Source of the DNA: Thermoplasmata archaeon
GTDB taxonomy: Archaea > Thermoplasmatota > Thermoplasmata > Methanomassiliicoccales > Methanomethylophilaceae
Length of the DNA: 64,000 nucleotides
Reading direction: 5' to 3'
Assembly (NCBI GenBank): GCA_015063135.1
Contig: SUTA01000006.1
Location: forward strand, 1-64,000
Part shown: in pieces, positions 27,692-38,196 of the stretch
Layout of the letters: each line of letters begins with the position of its first letter
Numbering within the stretch: the stretch's first letter is position 1
Translations under genes and position numbers: made by a program
Notes under the pieces: model-generated
Told to the model about the DNA's origin: nothing
The model's database searches: none
The model's input: only the letters and a program-made list of their open reading frames with translations

Positions 27692-29515
27692 TCGCAGCGT
27701 CTTCATGTACTGGCCCAGGAGGACGGTGAACCTCTCCATCTCCTCCGGGCGGATGTCGCCGATGTTGGCGATCCTGAACGTCTTCGCGTCGCTGAGCTTG
27801 CCCGGGTAGATGGTGAACCCGTACTCCCTCGAAAGGTCGTGCATCTCGTCGAAGCTGTACCTGGGGCTCTCCGGGTCCATGAACGTGACGATGAGATGGG
27901 ACTGCTCCGACTCCGGGACGGCCATCCTCAGCCCGATCCTCTTCGCCGCGGCGACGAGGACCTCCCAGCACGCGGTGTACCTGGCGTACCTCCCCTCGAT
28001 GGTCTCTATCTTCGTCTCGAGAATCGCCTGCCTGAGGGCGTAGGCGGTCTGGACGGGGGGCGTGAAGCGCATCTGGTTCTTGTCCTTGTAGTACTTGTGC
28101 TGGTCGTAGACGTTCAGGTAGTAGTTGCGCATCGGATAGTCCTTGATGGCCTCCAGCGCCTCCTTCCTGCAGAAGACGAAAGCCAGACCTGCCATCCCCT
28201 GGATGTTCTTGTTGGAGGTGCTGGACATGAAGTCGATGCAGTCGCGGTCCATGTCGATGGGGATGGCTGCGAACGCGCTGACCGCATCGACGATCGTGAC
28301 TATGCCGTGCTCGCGGCAGAACCTGCAGACCTCCGGGACGGGGTTGAGTATCCCGGTGGTGGTCTCGTGGTAGACGATGGCCATGTGGGTGAACTTCCCG
28401 TCGACCAGCTCCTTCTCCAGGGCCGGGACGTCAATGCGGCTCACGCCATCCGATTTGAACGTGGCGTAATCGATGCCGTAGATGCCGGCCATCTTGGCCA
28501 TGCGCTTCCCGTATGCCCCGTTATCGACGATCAGTAGCTTCCCGTCCTGCGGGACGCAGGAGGAGATCATCGCCTCGTCGGCCGCCGTGCCGGATCCCCC
28601 GAACAGGACTGTCTCCACCCTGCCGGGTTCCCCGACCATGAGCGACAGCTCCCCGGAGATCCATCCCATGACGTCCCCGAACTCGTTCTCCCTGGGGCAG
28701 ATGTCCGCCTGGACCTGCGCGTACTTCACGCTGTCCGTGGTGGTCGCCGGGCCGGGGTTCAGGAGCACCTCGCGGCGGATGCCGCGGATGTCCTCGTTCT
28801 CCGCGATGCGTGGGTAGACCTGCTCCACGGCCCTCTTCAGATGGCTCTCGTCGTCGATCTCGCACCACGTGTAGTACTCGACCTTGCGAACGGCTATGCC
28901 GTTCCCGGCGCAGGACACCGCCTGCATGGCGGCCTCGTACTCCATCTTGGGGTTGCCCTGCCTCCGGATCTCCTCGGCCATCAGGTCCAGGGTCTCCTTC
29001 CTAAGCTTGGTGATTCCGACGAGCTCGGAGTATACCGAATCCAGCTGGTCGGCGTGCTTGGACTGCCTCACCAGGCTGCCCTGCGAGTCCACCTGCAGCC
29101 AGACCTCGTCCCCCGAGCCGGTCCTGCCCGACGACAGGATCACGTCCCTGCGGGGGTCGTTGATCAGGACATGGAGGCCTATGGAGTCGTACAGCAGGTC
29201 CGATTCCAGGAGGAGGAAGTCCCCTTTGACCAGCGGGGCGCAGGCGGCCAGGGTCGCCATGCTCCCCGTGCTGGCGTAATCAGCGTTGTGGGCCAGCCTG
29301 ATGCACGGGTACCTCCCCGCCAGCTCCTGGTACCACTCGGCGTGGTAGCCGGTGCCGATGATTATCTCCTCGACGCCCGCCGCTATTAGCTTCTCGATCG
29401 ACTGGACGATTATCGGCTTGCCGCCGACCTCCAGGAAGCCCTTCGGCATGTCCTTCGTCCTGCTCCCGAGCCTGGAACCCAGGCCCCCTGCCATGATGAC
29501 CGCCTGCGCTATCAT
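27692..29515 (-). CDS. pntC: Bifunctional 2-aminoethylphosphonate cytidylyltransferase / aminotransferase
   Basis: 607 residues. Residues 1-240: nucleotidyltransferase with GGLGSRLGSRTKDMPKGFLEVGGKP and an acidic metal site (LLESDLLYD). Residues 250-600: class V aminotransferase with PLP lysine in STSNKNIQG and the N-terminal LLNPGPAT of AEP:pyruvate transaminases. The order and length match PntC of Treponema, which makes 2-aminoethylphosphonate and activates it to CMP-AEP. It lies 4 nt from ppd. No CGA occurs at the internal junction, so this fusion is genuine. The end is CGA 27692-27694 inside the Shine-Dalgarno of the next gene. Confidence 0.9.
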
Positions 29516-29519
29516 CGGA

Positions 29520-30638
29520 TCATATCCCTATATTGCCCATCAGGGCCGCTTTGTTCTCGGCCGGGGTGGACTTGGGCCTCCCCAGGTCCTTCCTCGCCCC
29601 GCGGTGGACCATGACCTGCACGAACGCGGGCCCGTCCCTTGCCTTCAGCGCCCCCCTGAGCCCCTCGGGGGTGCTCACGGTGGTGACGCTCCTGTATCCC
29701 ATCGCCTCGGCGATGGAGTGCACGTCGATCTCCCTGGAGACCGTCGGCTGGCCGCCCACCGAATCGTGGACGCCGTTGTTTATCATGATGTGGATGAGGT
29801 TCGCGGGGGCCTGCGTGGCTATGGTGGCCATCCCGCCCATGTGCATTATCACGGCGCCGTCGCCGTCGATGCATACGATCCTCCTGCCGGGGAGGCTCAG
29901 CGCCATGCCCAGGGCTATCTGGGAGGAGTGCCCCATGGAGCCCACCGTCAGGAAGTCCCTGTCGTGGGGCTCGCCCCTGGCGTCCCTGATCTCGTAGAGC
30001 TCCCTGGACGCCATGCCGGTGGTGGAGACGAAAAGCGCGTCTGGAAGCTCCTCGGATATTATCGAGATGGCCTCCTCGCGGCTCATCGGGTACGCTTCCT
30101 CCGATGCCTTGTTCTTAGGCGCGTAATCGGCGAATGCGCCCTTCCTGACGACTATGGCGTACGGGGACCCCTCGTTGGCAAGATGCCTCCCGCATGCCTC
30201 GACCGCCACGGCGCAGCCCTCCTCGTCCCCGGATATGACCGAGTACGGGATGCCCATCGTCTCCAGGAGCGTGCACGTGACCTTCCCCTGCTTGACGTGC
30301 TGGGGCTCGTCGTGGACCCCGGGCTCCCCGCGCCACCCTATGAGCAGCACCATGGGGATGCGGTAGACGTCCTCGTCGGCCAGGGACAGCAGCGGGTTGG
30401 TGGCGTTGCCCATGCCCGAGTTCTGCATGTAGACCAGCGGGACCCTGCCGGTGGCCAGGTGGTACCCCGCGGCGAGGCCCACCGCGCAGCCCTCGTTGGC
30501 CGCGATGATGTTCCTCTCGTCGGGGACGTTGTCCTTGAGGTAGGCGCAGAACTGCTTCAGGAGGGAGTCCGGGACGCCGGTGAAGAACCCGACGCCTATC
30601 CCCTCGAGCTGCGCATGGAACGCTGATGCCTCCACCAT
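29520..30638 (-). CDS. ppd: Phosphonopyruvate decarboxylase
   Basis: 372 residues, thiamine diphosphate enzyme. GFFTGVPDSLLKQFC and NEGCAVGLAAGYHLATG (with the catalytic Glu) form the N-terminal domain; CIDGDGAVIMHMGGMATIA…MINNGVHDS is the GDG-N30-N TPP/Mg motif. It converts phosphonopyruvate to phosphonoacetaldehyde, pulling the PepM equilibrium forward. ATG 30638 lies 4 nt beyond the CGA of pepM, with GAGG as Shine-Dalgarno. True TGA stop. Confidence 0.93.
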   Translation of the reverse strand: MVEASAFHAQLEGIGVGFFTGVPDSLLKQFCAYLKDNVPDERNIIAANEGCAVGLAAGYHLATGRVPLVYMQNSGMGNATNPLLSLADEDVYRIPMVLLIGWRGEPGVHDEPQHVKQGKVTCTLLETMGIPYSVISGDEEGCAVAVEACGRHLANEGSPYAIVVRKGAFADYAPKNKASEEAYPMSREEAISIISEELPDALFVSTTGMASRELYEIRDARGEPHDRDFLTVGSMGHSSQIALGMALSLPGRRIVCIDGDGAVIMHMGGMATIATQAPANLIHIMINNGVHDSVGGQPTVSREIDVHSIAEAMGYRSVTTVSTPEGLRGALKARDGPAFVQVMVHRGARKDLGRPKSTPAENKAALMGNIGI

Positions 30639-30642
30639 GCGA

Positions 30643-31947
30643 TCGCCTCAGGTCCGGGATCAGGGTGAGGATCTCCTTGATGGGCATGCACATCTCGTTG
30701 GCCTCCAGGGACCTCTCGTTCTCCAGGATGCAGTTCGCGACCTTCACCATGGCGGGGTAGGAGGCCCTCAGCATATGGTTGGCGTAGATGATGATGTTGG
30801 CGCCCCAGTCCTGGAGCTCCTTCTCCTTGAACTGGTTGTACGTGGTGGGCACCAGTACTATGGGCACCTTGGGGTACTCCTTCCTGAACCTGGTGCAGAA
30901 CTCCTTGATGTCCATCCCGGACTTCTCCTTGCTGTGGATCATAACGCCGTCCGCTCCGGCCGCGATGTACGCCCTGGCGCGCTCCAGCGCCTCGTCCACG
31001 GAGTGCCCTGCAATGATGCTCTCCAGGCGGGCGATGATCATGAACTCCTTGGTGACCTGGGCGTTCTTCCCGGCGCGGATCTTCTCGCAGAAGTCCTCCA
31101 CGGGGGCCAGGGTCTGCTCCACATCGGTTCCGAAGAGGGAGTTCCTCTTGAGGCCCATCTTGTCCTCGATGATGACCGCGGATATCCCGTTGCGCTCGAG
31201 GGTGCGCACGGTGAACACGAAGTGCTCCGGCCTGCCGCCGGTGTCCCCGTCGTAGATCAGGGGCTTGGTGGTGCACTCCAGGATGTTGGCCAGGTCCTGC
31301 ATGCGGGTGGTGAGGTCCACCGCCTCGATGTCGGGCTTGCCCTTGCTGGTGGAATCGGTGAGGCTGGAGGACCACATGCCGTCGAAGTAGTGCAGGCCGT
31401 CCTCCTTCTCGATCTCGGCATGCTCCACGATGAGTCCGGAGATCCCCGAGTGGACCTCCATGATCCTGATCAGCGGCTTGGCCTCCACCAGCCTCCTGAG
31501 GGCCATGAGCCTCAGCTCGGGGGTGGTGCCGAACTCGCGCCTGTTGGTGCTGATCACGGACGAGTTGATGCCGTGGGTGTACGGGACGTCGACGACCTCC
31601 CCTCCCCACTCCTTCAGTATCTCCGCCGTCCTAGTCCTCACGGGGCTGAGGGAGTTGCTGACCCAATCGTCCCCGTGGACAACGTACCTGGGCTTGTACT
31701 CCCTGAGGTTGTCCTCGCCGCACCAGTCGTCCTGGGGGACCACCCTGGACACTCCCTTGATGCTCTTTATGATGACCTCCCTCTGCTCGTACGTGAGGTA
31801 AGGGGGGTGCTCCCTGGAGACTATGGCCCTGTCGGTCAGGAGGCCGACCATGACCTCCCCCAGCTTGCAGGCCTCGGCGATTATGTTCAGGTTCCCGGGG
31901 TGGACGACATCCCCGACCATGGTGACGTAAGCAAGTTGCGATTCCAT
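30643..31947 (-). CDS. pepM: Phosphoenolpyruvate mutase with N-terminal cytidylyltransferase-like domain
   Basis: 434 residues. N-terminal 150 residues resemble cytidylyltransferases (MVGDVVHPGNLNII…VGLLTD), with HPGN in place of the usual HxGH, so activity is uncertain. The C-terminal PEP mutase has the diagnostic IEDKMGLKRNS (EDK-x5-NS) and DGDTGG metal site. It rearranges PEP to phosphonopyruvate, the entry step of phosphonate synthesis. The frame ends with …LIPDLR before CGA 30643-30645. The conventional ORF would continue 175 codons out of frame through ppd to TAA 30115. Confidence 0.92.
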
Positions 31948-32081
31948 GATAACACTGCTACCCTGCGAATCGCCCCCTAGGTTATATTATTAGCGCGGGC
32001 ACGCCCAGTTAAGATTTAAACGCTGTATGGCGTTCTCTCCCCAAACATCACATCGCCAGCAGCGGCGGAGGGAGCGGTAGT

Positions 32082-33380
32082 TTGAGGTCGTGGAGCGAAT
32101 TGGACAGCGTCCAGAGGTGGGAGGTCATCCTGTCCGCGGGCCTGGCCGTCGCGTTCGCCTGCTACTTCGCCGTGATATTCCTCACGAACCTGGACACCGA
32201 GGTGAACCTCTATCGCTGGCAGAACGCGGAGGACCTCTGGAGCGGGAATGTCCCGATCATGGAGTATCCCCCGCTGGCACTCCTGTTCTTCGCGATCCCG
32301 CGCATCTTCGCGGACACCCCCATGGGCTACAACCTCTTCTACGTCGCCGAGACCTACGTGTTCACCATCGTCGGCCTCTTCCTGGTCCGCCGGATCGCCG
32401 AGCGCCTGGGAGCGAACCAGATCAGGGCGATGACGGCCTATGCCGTCCTGATGCTGATGTTCCTCCAGTTCGTGGCCGACCGCTACGACATCTTCCCGGC
32501 GGTCCTGACCATCGCATCCTTCTACTTCCTGCTCGAGAAGAAGTACCACTGGGCCTTCATCATCCTCGCCGTGGCGACGCTGACCAAGCTGTACCCGGCC
32601 ATGTTCTTCCCGATATTCCTCGTCCCGCTCCTGCTGGACAGGGACTGGAGGGGCGCGTTCACGGGCTTCGCGCTGTACGCCGCAGTGGGCGCGGCGGTCG
32701 TCGGCGTGTGCTGGGCCATCGACCCGGAGCTCATCCTGAACTTCCTACACTACCACTCCGACCGCCCCCTGGAGATAGGGTGCGTGGCGGCCACGCTCAT
32801 CTACCCGTTCTCCATGCTCGGCCTGACCGACACGTGGATCCTGCCCGCCACCGACCCCGGCAGCTTCGGCTCCGACGACCTCATGGGGGCGGTGCCGGAC
32901 GCCGTCGCCCCGCTGCTGACACCGCTCATGGTGGGCGTGGTAATTGCCTGCATCGCGTACTACTGGCTGATAAGGAAACACGCAGGGGAGACCGACGACA
33001 GGGTTGTCCTCATCCTGGGCGCGGCGATATGCGTGATGCTGGCGTTCATGATATTCGGGAAGGTGTTCTCCTCCCAGTACCTCATATGGGTGGTCCCGTT
33101 CGTCGCGCTCATAGTGGCGGTTTCTCCCGACGAGCAGTTCGACAAGCGCCTGCTCTGGCTCTTCATAGCCATGTTCGCGCTGACCCAGGTCAACTTCGCC
33201 TACATCTACGGCTTCCTCGGCGGCGGGACCAGCATCAACGACATCACCATGATCTCTATGCTCGTCCGCAACCTGATGGTCATCGGGGCCATAGTCCTCG
33301 TGCTGAAGGAGATGGGACGCATATCCAGGGACTACACTGGGCGCCTGCTGCCCAGGATAGTCAAGCCGCACGGCGAGCGA
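32082..33380 (+). CDS. Polytopic membrane glycosyltransferase (DUF2029/GT87-like)
   Basis: 432 residues, about ten transmembrane helices. Early loop LYRWQNAEDLWSGNVPIMEYPPLALLFFAIPR is the GT-C first-loop pattern with acidic residue and YPP. Likely a polyprenyl-phosphate-sugar dependent transferase of the glycan region. It starts at TTG 32082; no ATG fits. It is divergent from pepM. The frame ends at CGA 33378-33380 (…KPHGE). The next codons contain a TATA box and run into the separate coiled-coil gene, which conventional translation would fuse on. Confidence 0.75.
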
Positions 33381-33428
33381 ACTGGTTCCTTATTTATATC
33401 GCATACACGCATGCAATTCCTCGATAAC

Positions 33429-33887
33429 ATGAGCTTTATGGACAAAGCCATCTACAAGACAAAATCCTTCACTCAGAACACCCAGAGCAAAGCGAGCGAA
33501 TCTGCTGCCACCAACAAGCTCAACTCCCAGATAAAGGACGAGAAGAAGAAGGTCAAGGACCACTTCGCCATGATCGGGAAGGAGTACTACAGGTACGCCG
33601 GCGACCAGGACAAGACCCACCTCGACGAGATGGACCGCCTGGTCGACGAGGTCAACGACAGCAGGAAGAAGATCGAGGAGCTCGAGGCCGAGATCGAGGA
33701 GATCAAGGCGAAGGCGGAGGCCGAGAGGGAGGAGTCCAAGAGGATCGCCGAGGAGAGGATCCGCAGGCGCCAGGAGCTCGATGCCATGGAGAAGGAGGAA
33801 GACAGGGCCAGGAAGGCCGGTTCCTCCACGAAGCCCTCATCCAAGCCCGCAGAGGAAGAGGAAGACGACGACGAGGACCTGTTCTGA
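33429..33887 (+). CDS. Small charged coiled-coil protein
   Basis: 152 residues with no membrane segment. Residues 1-70 are Ser/Asn/Lys-rich with KEYYRYAGDQDKTHLDEMD; residues 75-125 form an uninterrupted Glu/Lys coiled coil; the tail is acidic (EEEEDDDEDLF). A TATA box (CTTATTTATATCGC, 33388-33401) gives a start near 33420, so ATG 33429 (or 33438) is preferred; ATG 33411 is also in frame. Function unknown; resembles short coiled-coil proteins seen in Thermoplasmata. True TGA stop. Confidence 0.6.
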   Translation: MSFMDKAIYKTKSFTQNTQSKASESAATNKLNSQIKDEKKKVKDHFAMIGKEYYRYAGDQDKTHLDEMDRLVDEVNDSRKKIEELEAEIEEIKAKAEAEREESKRIAEERIRRRQELDAMEKEEDRARKAGSSTKPSSKPAEEEEDDDEDLF

Positions 33888-33944
33888 AACGCTAGCATCG
33901 GGGGATGGCAAGATTATTATGCCATCCCCCTCTCACGAACCTCC

Positions 33945-34547
33945 ATGGAATCAGGGAGACCCCTAGCATCCGTCGCGACCGCCCTGTCGGCCGCCTCGCT
34001 CGCCTGCTCCGCATGGTACAGCGACTGGATCGGTGCCGGGGTCGCCGTCTTCGCGCTGGTCTTCTCGGCCATCGCCGTGCTGAAATGCGGCCCCAGGGCC
34101 GCGATGTTCTGCCTGGCCGCATCCGCCGTCTCCCTCGTGGGCACCGCCGTGATATCGTTCTGGTTCACCGAGGAGCTTGTGAACGACGGCACCATCTCGC
34201 GCACGGTCTGGAACTTCGGCTGCGCGTTCATCCACGCGGCGCCGCTGCCCCCTCTGTCCATCGCCGCGTTCTACTGCATCGCCGCGGTGTTCAACGCATC
34301 GTTCAACTGGGCACTCACCTTCAGTCTCTGCCCGTTCGTCGGGCTGGGGATGCTCGTCCCGGGCTTCGTCATGGAGTACATCGACGAGATGCTCGGGGCC
34401 CCGGAGCTCCCGAACAACGCCTACGCCGTGACCTGTCTGGCGGTGGGACTGGTCATCATGGCGATCACCGGGGTGATCGTCCGCAGGGTCATGAAGCCCA
34501 ACATGTACCTCATCCGCGCATCCGGAAGGGAGGTCAGGGACCCATGA
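33945..34547 (+). CDS. Membrane protein of unknown function
   Basis: 200 residues, five or six hydrophobic helices, basic C-terminal tail. No family recognised. Its TGA overlaps the ATG of the next gene (ATGA at 34544-34547), so the two membrane proteins are coupled. Confidence 0.6.
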   Translation: MESGRPLASVATALSAASLACSAWYSDWIGAGVAVFALVFSAIAVLKCGPRAAMFCLAASAVSLVGTAVISFWFTEELVNDGTISRTVWNFGCAFIHAAPLPPLSIAAFYCIAAVFNASFNWALTFSLCPFVGLGMLVPGFVMEYIDEMLGAPELPNNAYAVTCLAVGLVIMAITGVIVRRVMKPNMYLIRASGREVRDP

Positions 34548-35221
34548 CCCCCGAGGAGGATGCGAAGCAGCGCAGGCTGGCCAAGATTGTCCTGATAGCA
34601 TGCCCGGTCTCATTCATGGCGGTGTTCGCCGCCGTGACCATGGGCTGGGACCCCGGAATAAAGGCCGGGCACCCCCTAGAGTACCTCCAGGCTACCTGCT
34701 TCCTCTGGGCGCTCATCTCCACCGTCCTGCCCATACTCCGCCTGCTGAGGATCTTCTCGCTGCCCTACTGGTTCGCCGCCATCATCTACGGCGACATGTA
34801 CCTCTACGTGCTCTCGCTGTGCTCGGGGATGTACCTGAACATCAGCTGGTGGGGAGACCTCACCCACATCCTTTCCTCGATCATCGTGTCCGGGATCGTC
34901 TTTATGGTCCTGGGCCTGATGCACAGCAGGCTGCCCCCGCACGCCTCCTTCGGCGGCAGGGGAGGGTTCACCGCCGTCCTGTTCCTTGTGTCCTTGAGCT
35001 TCGGGGGCATCTGGGAGATCATGGAGGGCATGACAGACCTCATCTCCGGCCAGTCGTACATGGTGTACGGAGCGAAGGACACCCTGGGCGACCTCACCGC
35101 GGATCTCGTCGGGGTGACCATCCTGAGCATCGCGGCATACATCGCCATGGGCAGGATCCCCGTCGAGAGGATAATCGACGGCCTCAGGTTCGGCAAGGGC
35201 TCCTTCAAGACGGATGCACGA
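34544..35221 (+). CDS. DUF2238/YjdF-like membrane protein
   Basis: 225 residues with six or seven helices. The segment GGIWEIMEGMTDLISGQSYMVYGAKDTLGDLTADLVGV recalls the E-x8-D…DT-x2-D-x3-D pattern of DUF2238/YjdF proteins, whose function is unknown. Coupled by ATGA overlap to the gene before. The frame ends …FKTDA before CGA 35219-35221, with continuation to 35332 overlapping the convergent gene and rich in CGG/CGA. Confidence 0.6.
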
Positions 35222-35240
35222 TCGCCTCGGAAGCGGCGAT

Positions 35241-36248
35241 TCGCAGATCCGTGCGGACGCCGTACACCGGGTAGAAGCCCCCGAAGTGGATGTAGACGAA
35301 ATCGGCCCCGTCTACGGACATCGAGCCCCTGAGGGTCCCGTGGACGGTGCCGTTCTTAATGTCTAGGAGGGTGCTGAGATGGCTGATCCCCGATGCGACT
35401 ATCTGGGCCAGGTCGCTGCGCTGGTTGTTGGAGAACTCCCCTCCCAGCACGCAGACCATGCCGTCGCCGAGGCCGGCCATGCAGACGCTGCTGTACGTGC
35501 CGTCGGTGTATCCGATCTCCCTGTGGACGGCTCCGTCGGGGAGGAGACCGGGTGCGACCGCGTACCTCATCCTGTTGTTCTGGAGGCAGAGCTCCTGGCA
35601 CATATCCGCCATGGAGAACGCGTAGCCGTTCTCGTCCGAGCCGTTGAGGCATTCGGACCCGAGGAACCTGCTACATCCGTTCTCAATCGTCGAGACGGTC
35701 TCCCCGTCAGAGGAATACGCTCCGAGCGAGTTACCTGCCCAGTACAGCCTGCCGCCCGCCTCTATCCAGCGGATTATCAGGTCCTCATCCTCGCCGTACA
35801 CGGTGGACGGGAGGGATCCGGACAGCACTATCACGGCGTCGGTGTTGCCGCCGATGCCGCCGGACATTAACGCGGCCATGGCCTCGGCATCGATTATGGA
35901 TGCCTCCACCGAACGGAACTTCAGGGCCTTTACCAGCTGCTCCACGTAGTACTCCTCGTCGAGCTCGCGGGCGCCGGTCGCTATGTCCGGGTTCACATAG
36001 TACGATGCGTACCCGGGATCCATGTAGATGCTCACCGACGAGTTCGGGTCGAATCCCCCGTCGTCGAATGCCATCACGGAATACGTCTCCGCGGGCCCGG
36101 ATTCCAGCTCGTACGTCAGAGCGCCGTCGTACCGGGCATCGGCGCTGAAATGGTCGCTCCCCGAGAATACGCGGACCTCCCCGATCACGACCGCCGCGAT
36201 GATGACCGCGACTATGATCAGCATCGGGACATCCTTCCTGTAGTTCAT
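35241..36248 (-). CDS. Secreted/anchored protein with a GATase-like Rossmann region, function unknown
   Basis: 335 residues. One N-terminal transmembrane helix (MLIIVAVIIAAVVIGEV) then an extracytoplasmic domain. VIVLSGSLPS…DLIIRWIEAGGRLYWAG looks like the DUF4350/class-I-GATase-type fold used in surface glycan proteins. Its ATG overlaps the stop of the upstream glycosyltransferase (ATGA, 36245-36248), implying joint function. The frame ends …GVRTDL before CGA 35241-35243; a TGA at 35205 follows after 11 codons. Confidence 0.6.
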
Positions 36249-37582
36249 GATGCCGCCCTCCTTCTGAACAGGATGCGCCTTAAGGGCCCCTCCAGTATTA
36301 TCACCAGCGCCAGGACGATGCCGGCGTACTCGAATATGTTCCCCAGGTTGGTTCCTATGGTGAATATGCTCTCGCTGCCGATTATCGGCTCCGTGTAGTC
36401 GTATATCCAATCCACCACCGTCGCCGGATCCATCAGGCCGAGATTCACCGAGGCTCCGACGAGCATCCCCGGGAACTGCGATGCAGCGGCGGCGAACAGG
36501 CCCCCGACGGCCACGATTATCGCCGCCTTCTTCAGCCTGCCATCGTATGCCATGGCGCAGACTATGAGCAGCGGCAGGACCACCAGGACGTATTGCGCCG
36601 TCGTCGATAGGCAGACGGCGCACAGCAGGGCGCCGGTGATGCAGATGATGAAGCCCTTGTCCAAGTCCGCCCCGGGCTTCCTCCACATCATGTACGAGAA
36701 GCATATCATGCCGCCGAGGGCGACGCAGGCGCCTATCGCGATATTCAAGATGTACCACACGTCGCTGTTCCCGGCTCTGGCGAGCATGAAGGACAGGGAG
36801 TCCATGAACGTGCCGTCGAGGATCTCCGGGATGTAGATGACGACCGCGGCGATCCCGGCGCCGAGGACCATTAGCAGGACATCCCTTGGGGCTGTCCCCC
36901 TCTCCCTGCCCTTGTAGACCACGTAGATCAGCAGCACGAAGATGGCGAACAGCGGGAAGAATTTGAGGAGGGCGGCGATGGAGAAGAGGACTCCCGGGAG
37001 GAACCTGTAGCCCCTTATGAGGAGCAGGACGACCAGGATCATCAGCATCCCGTTGATCGGGTCGAACATTGCCTGGATCCCGCTCATGTAGATGACCAGG
37101 GGGCCGAGCATCCAGATGGCTGCGCCGATGCAGGCCTTCCTGTCGTCGCCGCCCAGGTCCCTTATCAGGGTGAAGATGAGGTAGGCGGTCACGGCATCGA
37201 CGATGATCAGCGGGACCTTCATGGCGATGTTGAACGCCGTGGTGGTGACCGTGGCGGAGTGCCCTATGGCATCGGCCGCCTCTATCCCCAGCATCTCCTC
37301 GTACCTGTAGCCGAAGGCGTCGAGGGACTCGATGGGCGCCAGGTATATCGATTCGGCCCCGAGGAAGTACCCCCAGACCGGGGTGTAGTAGTAGCCGGCC
37401 ATGCCGTAGAGCCCGTTGCCGGTGCGAATGTTCTCTAGAATGACTCCCCAGTGGTAGATGTCGTAATCATACGTCAGGAGCGGAGCGACGGCCAGGCGCA
37501 ACGCCACCCCTATGAGTATGATGATGGCAAGACCCTTGACGCCCGTCATCCAATCGAAGCGCACGCCAGGGAGACATATCAT
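36245..37582 (-). CDS. Polytopic membrane glycosyltransferase (GT-C type)
   Basis: 445 residues, about eleven transmembrane helices. Opening loop TYDYDIYHWGVILENIRTGNGLYG is the donor-binding loop style of GT39/GT87-like enzymes, with paired Asp. Third member of this class in the glycan region. True TGA stop, overlapping the next gene's ATG. The 160 nt between this gene and gtrA are a divergent promoter region with nothing else visible. Confidence 0.72.
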   Translation of the reverse strand: MICLPGVRFDWMTGVKGLAIIILIGVALRLAVAPLLTYDYDIYHWGVILENIRTGNGLYGMAGYYYTPVWGYFLGAESIYLAPIESLDAFGYRYEEMLGIEAADAIGHSATVTTTAFNIAMKVPLIIVDAVTAYLIFTLIRDLGGDDRKACIGAAIWMLGPLVIYMSGIQAMFDPINGMLMILVVLLLIRGYRFLPGVLFSIAALLKFFPLFAIFVLLIYVVYKGRERGTAPRDVLLMVLGAGIAAVVIYIPEILDGTFMDSLSFMLARAGNSDVWYILNIAIGACVALGGMICFSYMMWRKPGADLDKGFIICITGALLCAVCLSTTAQYVLVVLPLLIVCAMAYDGRLKKAAIIVAVGGLFAAAASQFPGMLVGASVNLGLMDPATVVDWIYDYTEPIIGSESIFTIGTNLGNIFEYAGIVLALVIILEGPLRRILFRRRAAS

Positions 37583-37745
37583 GGGGCGTTGATGTTGGTT
37601 ATGATTAAAAAATCATCTGCCAGCGTCCGTTCGATGCCCCGGATGGGCTTCTCAGTCCGATGGGCATGATTGCCGCCAAGAGCCTGAGGAAAACGCGTCA
37701 TCCCGCGAGTGCACGTTTTATTTAGGTTGACCCCGCTCACCCAGC

Positions 37746-38195
37746 ATGGGCCTCGTGAAGGATCTGATGCAGACGCACCGCGAGGCCATAGCCTATGTTT
37801 TCTTCGGCGGCCTCACCACGCTTTTCACCTGGGGGTCCTATTCGCTGTTCACCTACCTCGGATGGGGCATGAACCCGTCCAACATCCTGTCGTGGGTGTG
37901 CGGGGTGAACTTCGCCTTCGTGGTGAACAAATGGTACGTCTTCCAGAGCAGGTCCCTCAAGAAGGGCAGGATCGCCAAGGAGTACACATCCTTCATCGGC
38001 TCCAGGATCCTGACCGGCGTCGTCGCCTGGGTGCTGTTCCCCATACTGCTCTGGATGGGGCTGGACTTCAGGTTCCTCAGCATCGACGGATTCGTCGCCA
38101 AGATAATCGTCAGCATCGTTGAGATAGTGCTGAACTGGGTGCTGAGCAAGTACTTCGTCTTCAAGATGAGGGAAGAGCTGAACAACGAGATCCGA
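37746..38195 (+). CDS. gtrA: GtrA-family membrane protein
   Basis: 149 residues, four helices, with YVFFGGLTTLFTWG and NFAFVVNKWYVFQ, both typical of GtrA. These proteins are thought to flip undecaprenyl- or dolichyl-phosphate sugars. Convergent with a GT2 polyprenol-phosphate sugar synthase, the usual partner. The frame ends …EELNNEI before CGA 38193-38195; TGA follows at 38216. Confidence 0.85.
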
Positions 38196-38196
38196 A

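Noticed and set aside
26402-29515. Triple fusion of cytidylyltransferase, aminotransferase and membrane glycosyltransferase
   Set aside because: The first two parts form a known PntC fusion with no CGA between them; the third is separated by CGA within a Shine-Dalgarno-GTG start.
32082-33887. Glycosyltransferase fused to a coiled-coil protein
   Set aside because: A CGA and then a TATA box lie between the two, so they are separate transcripts.
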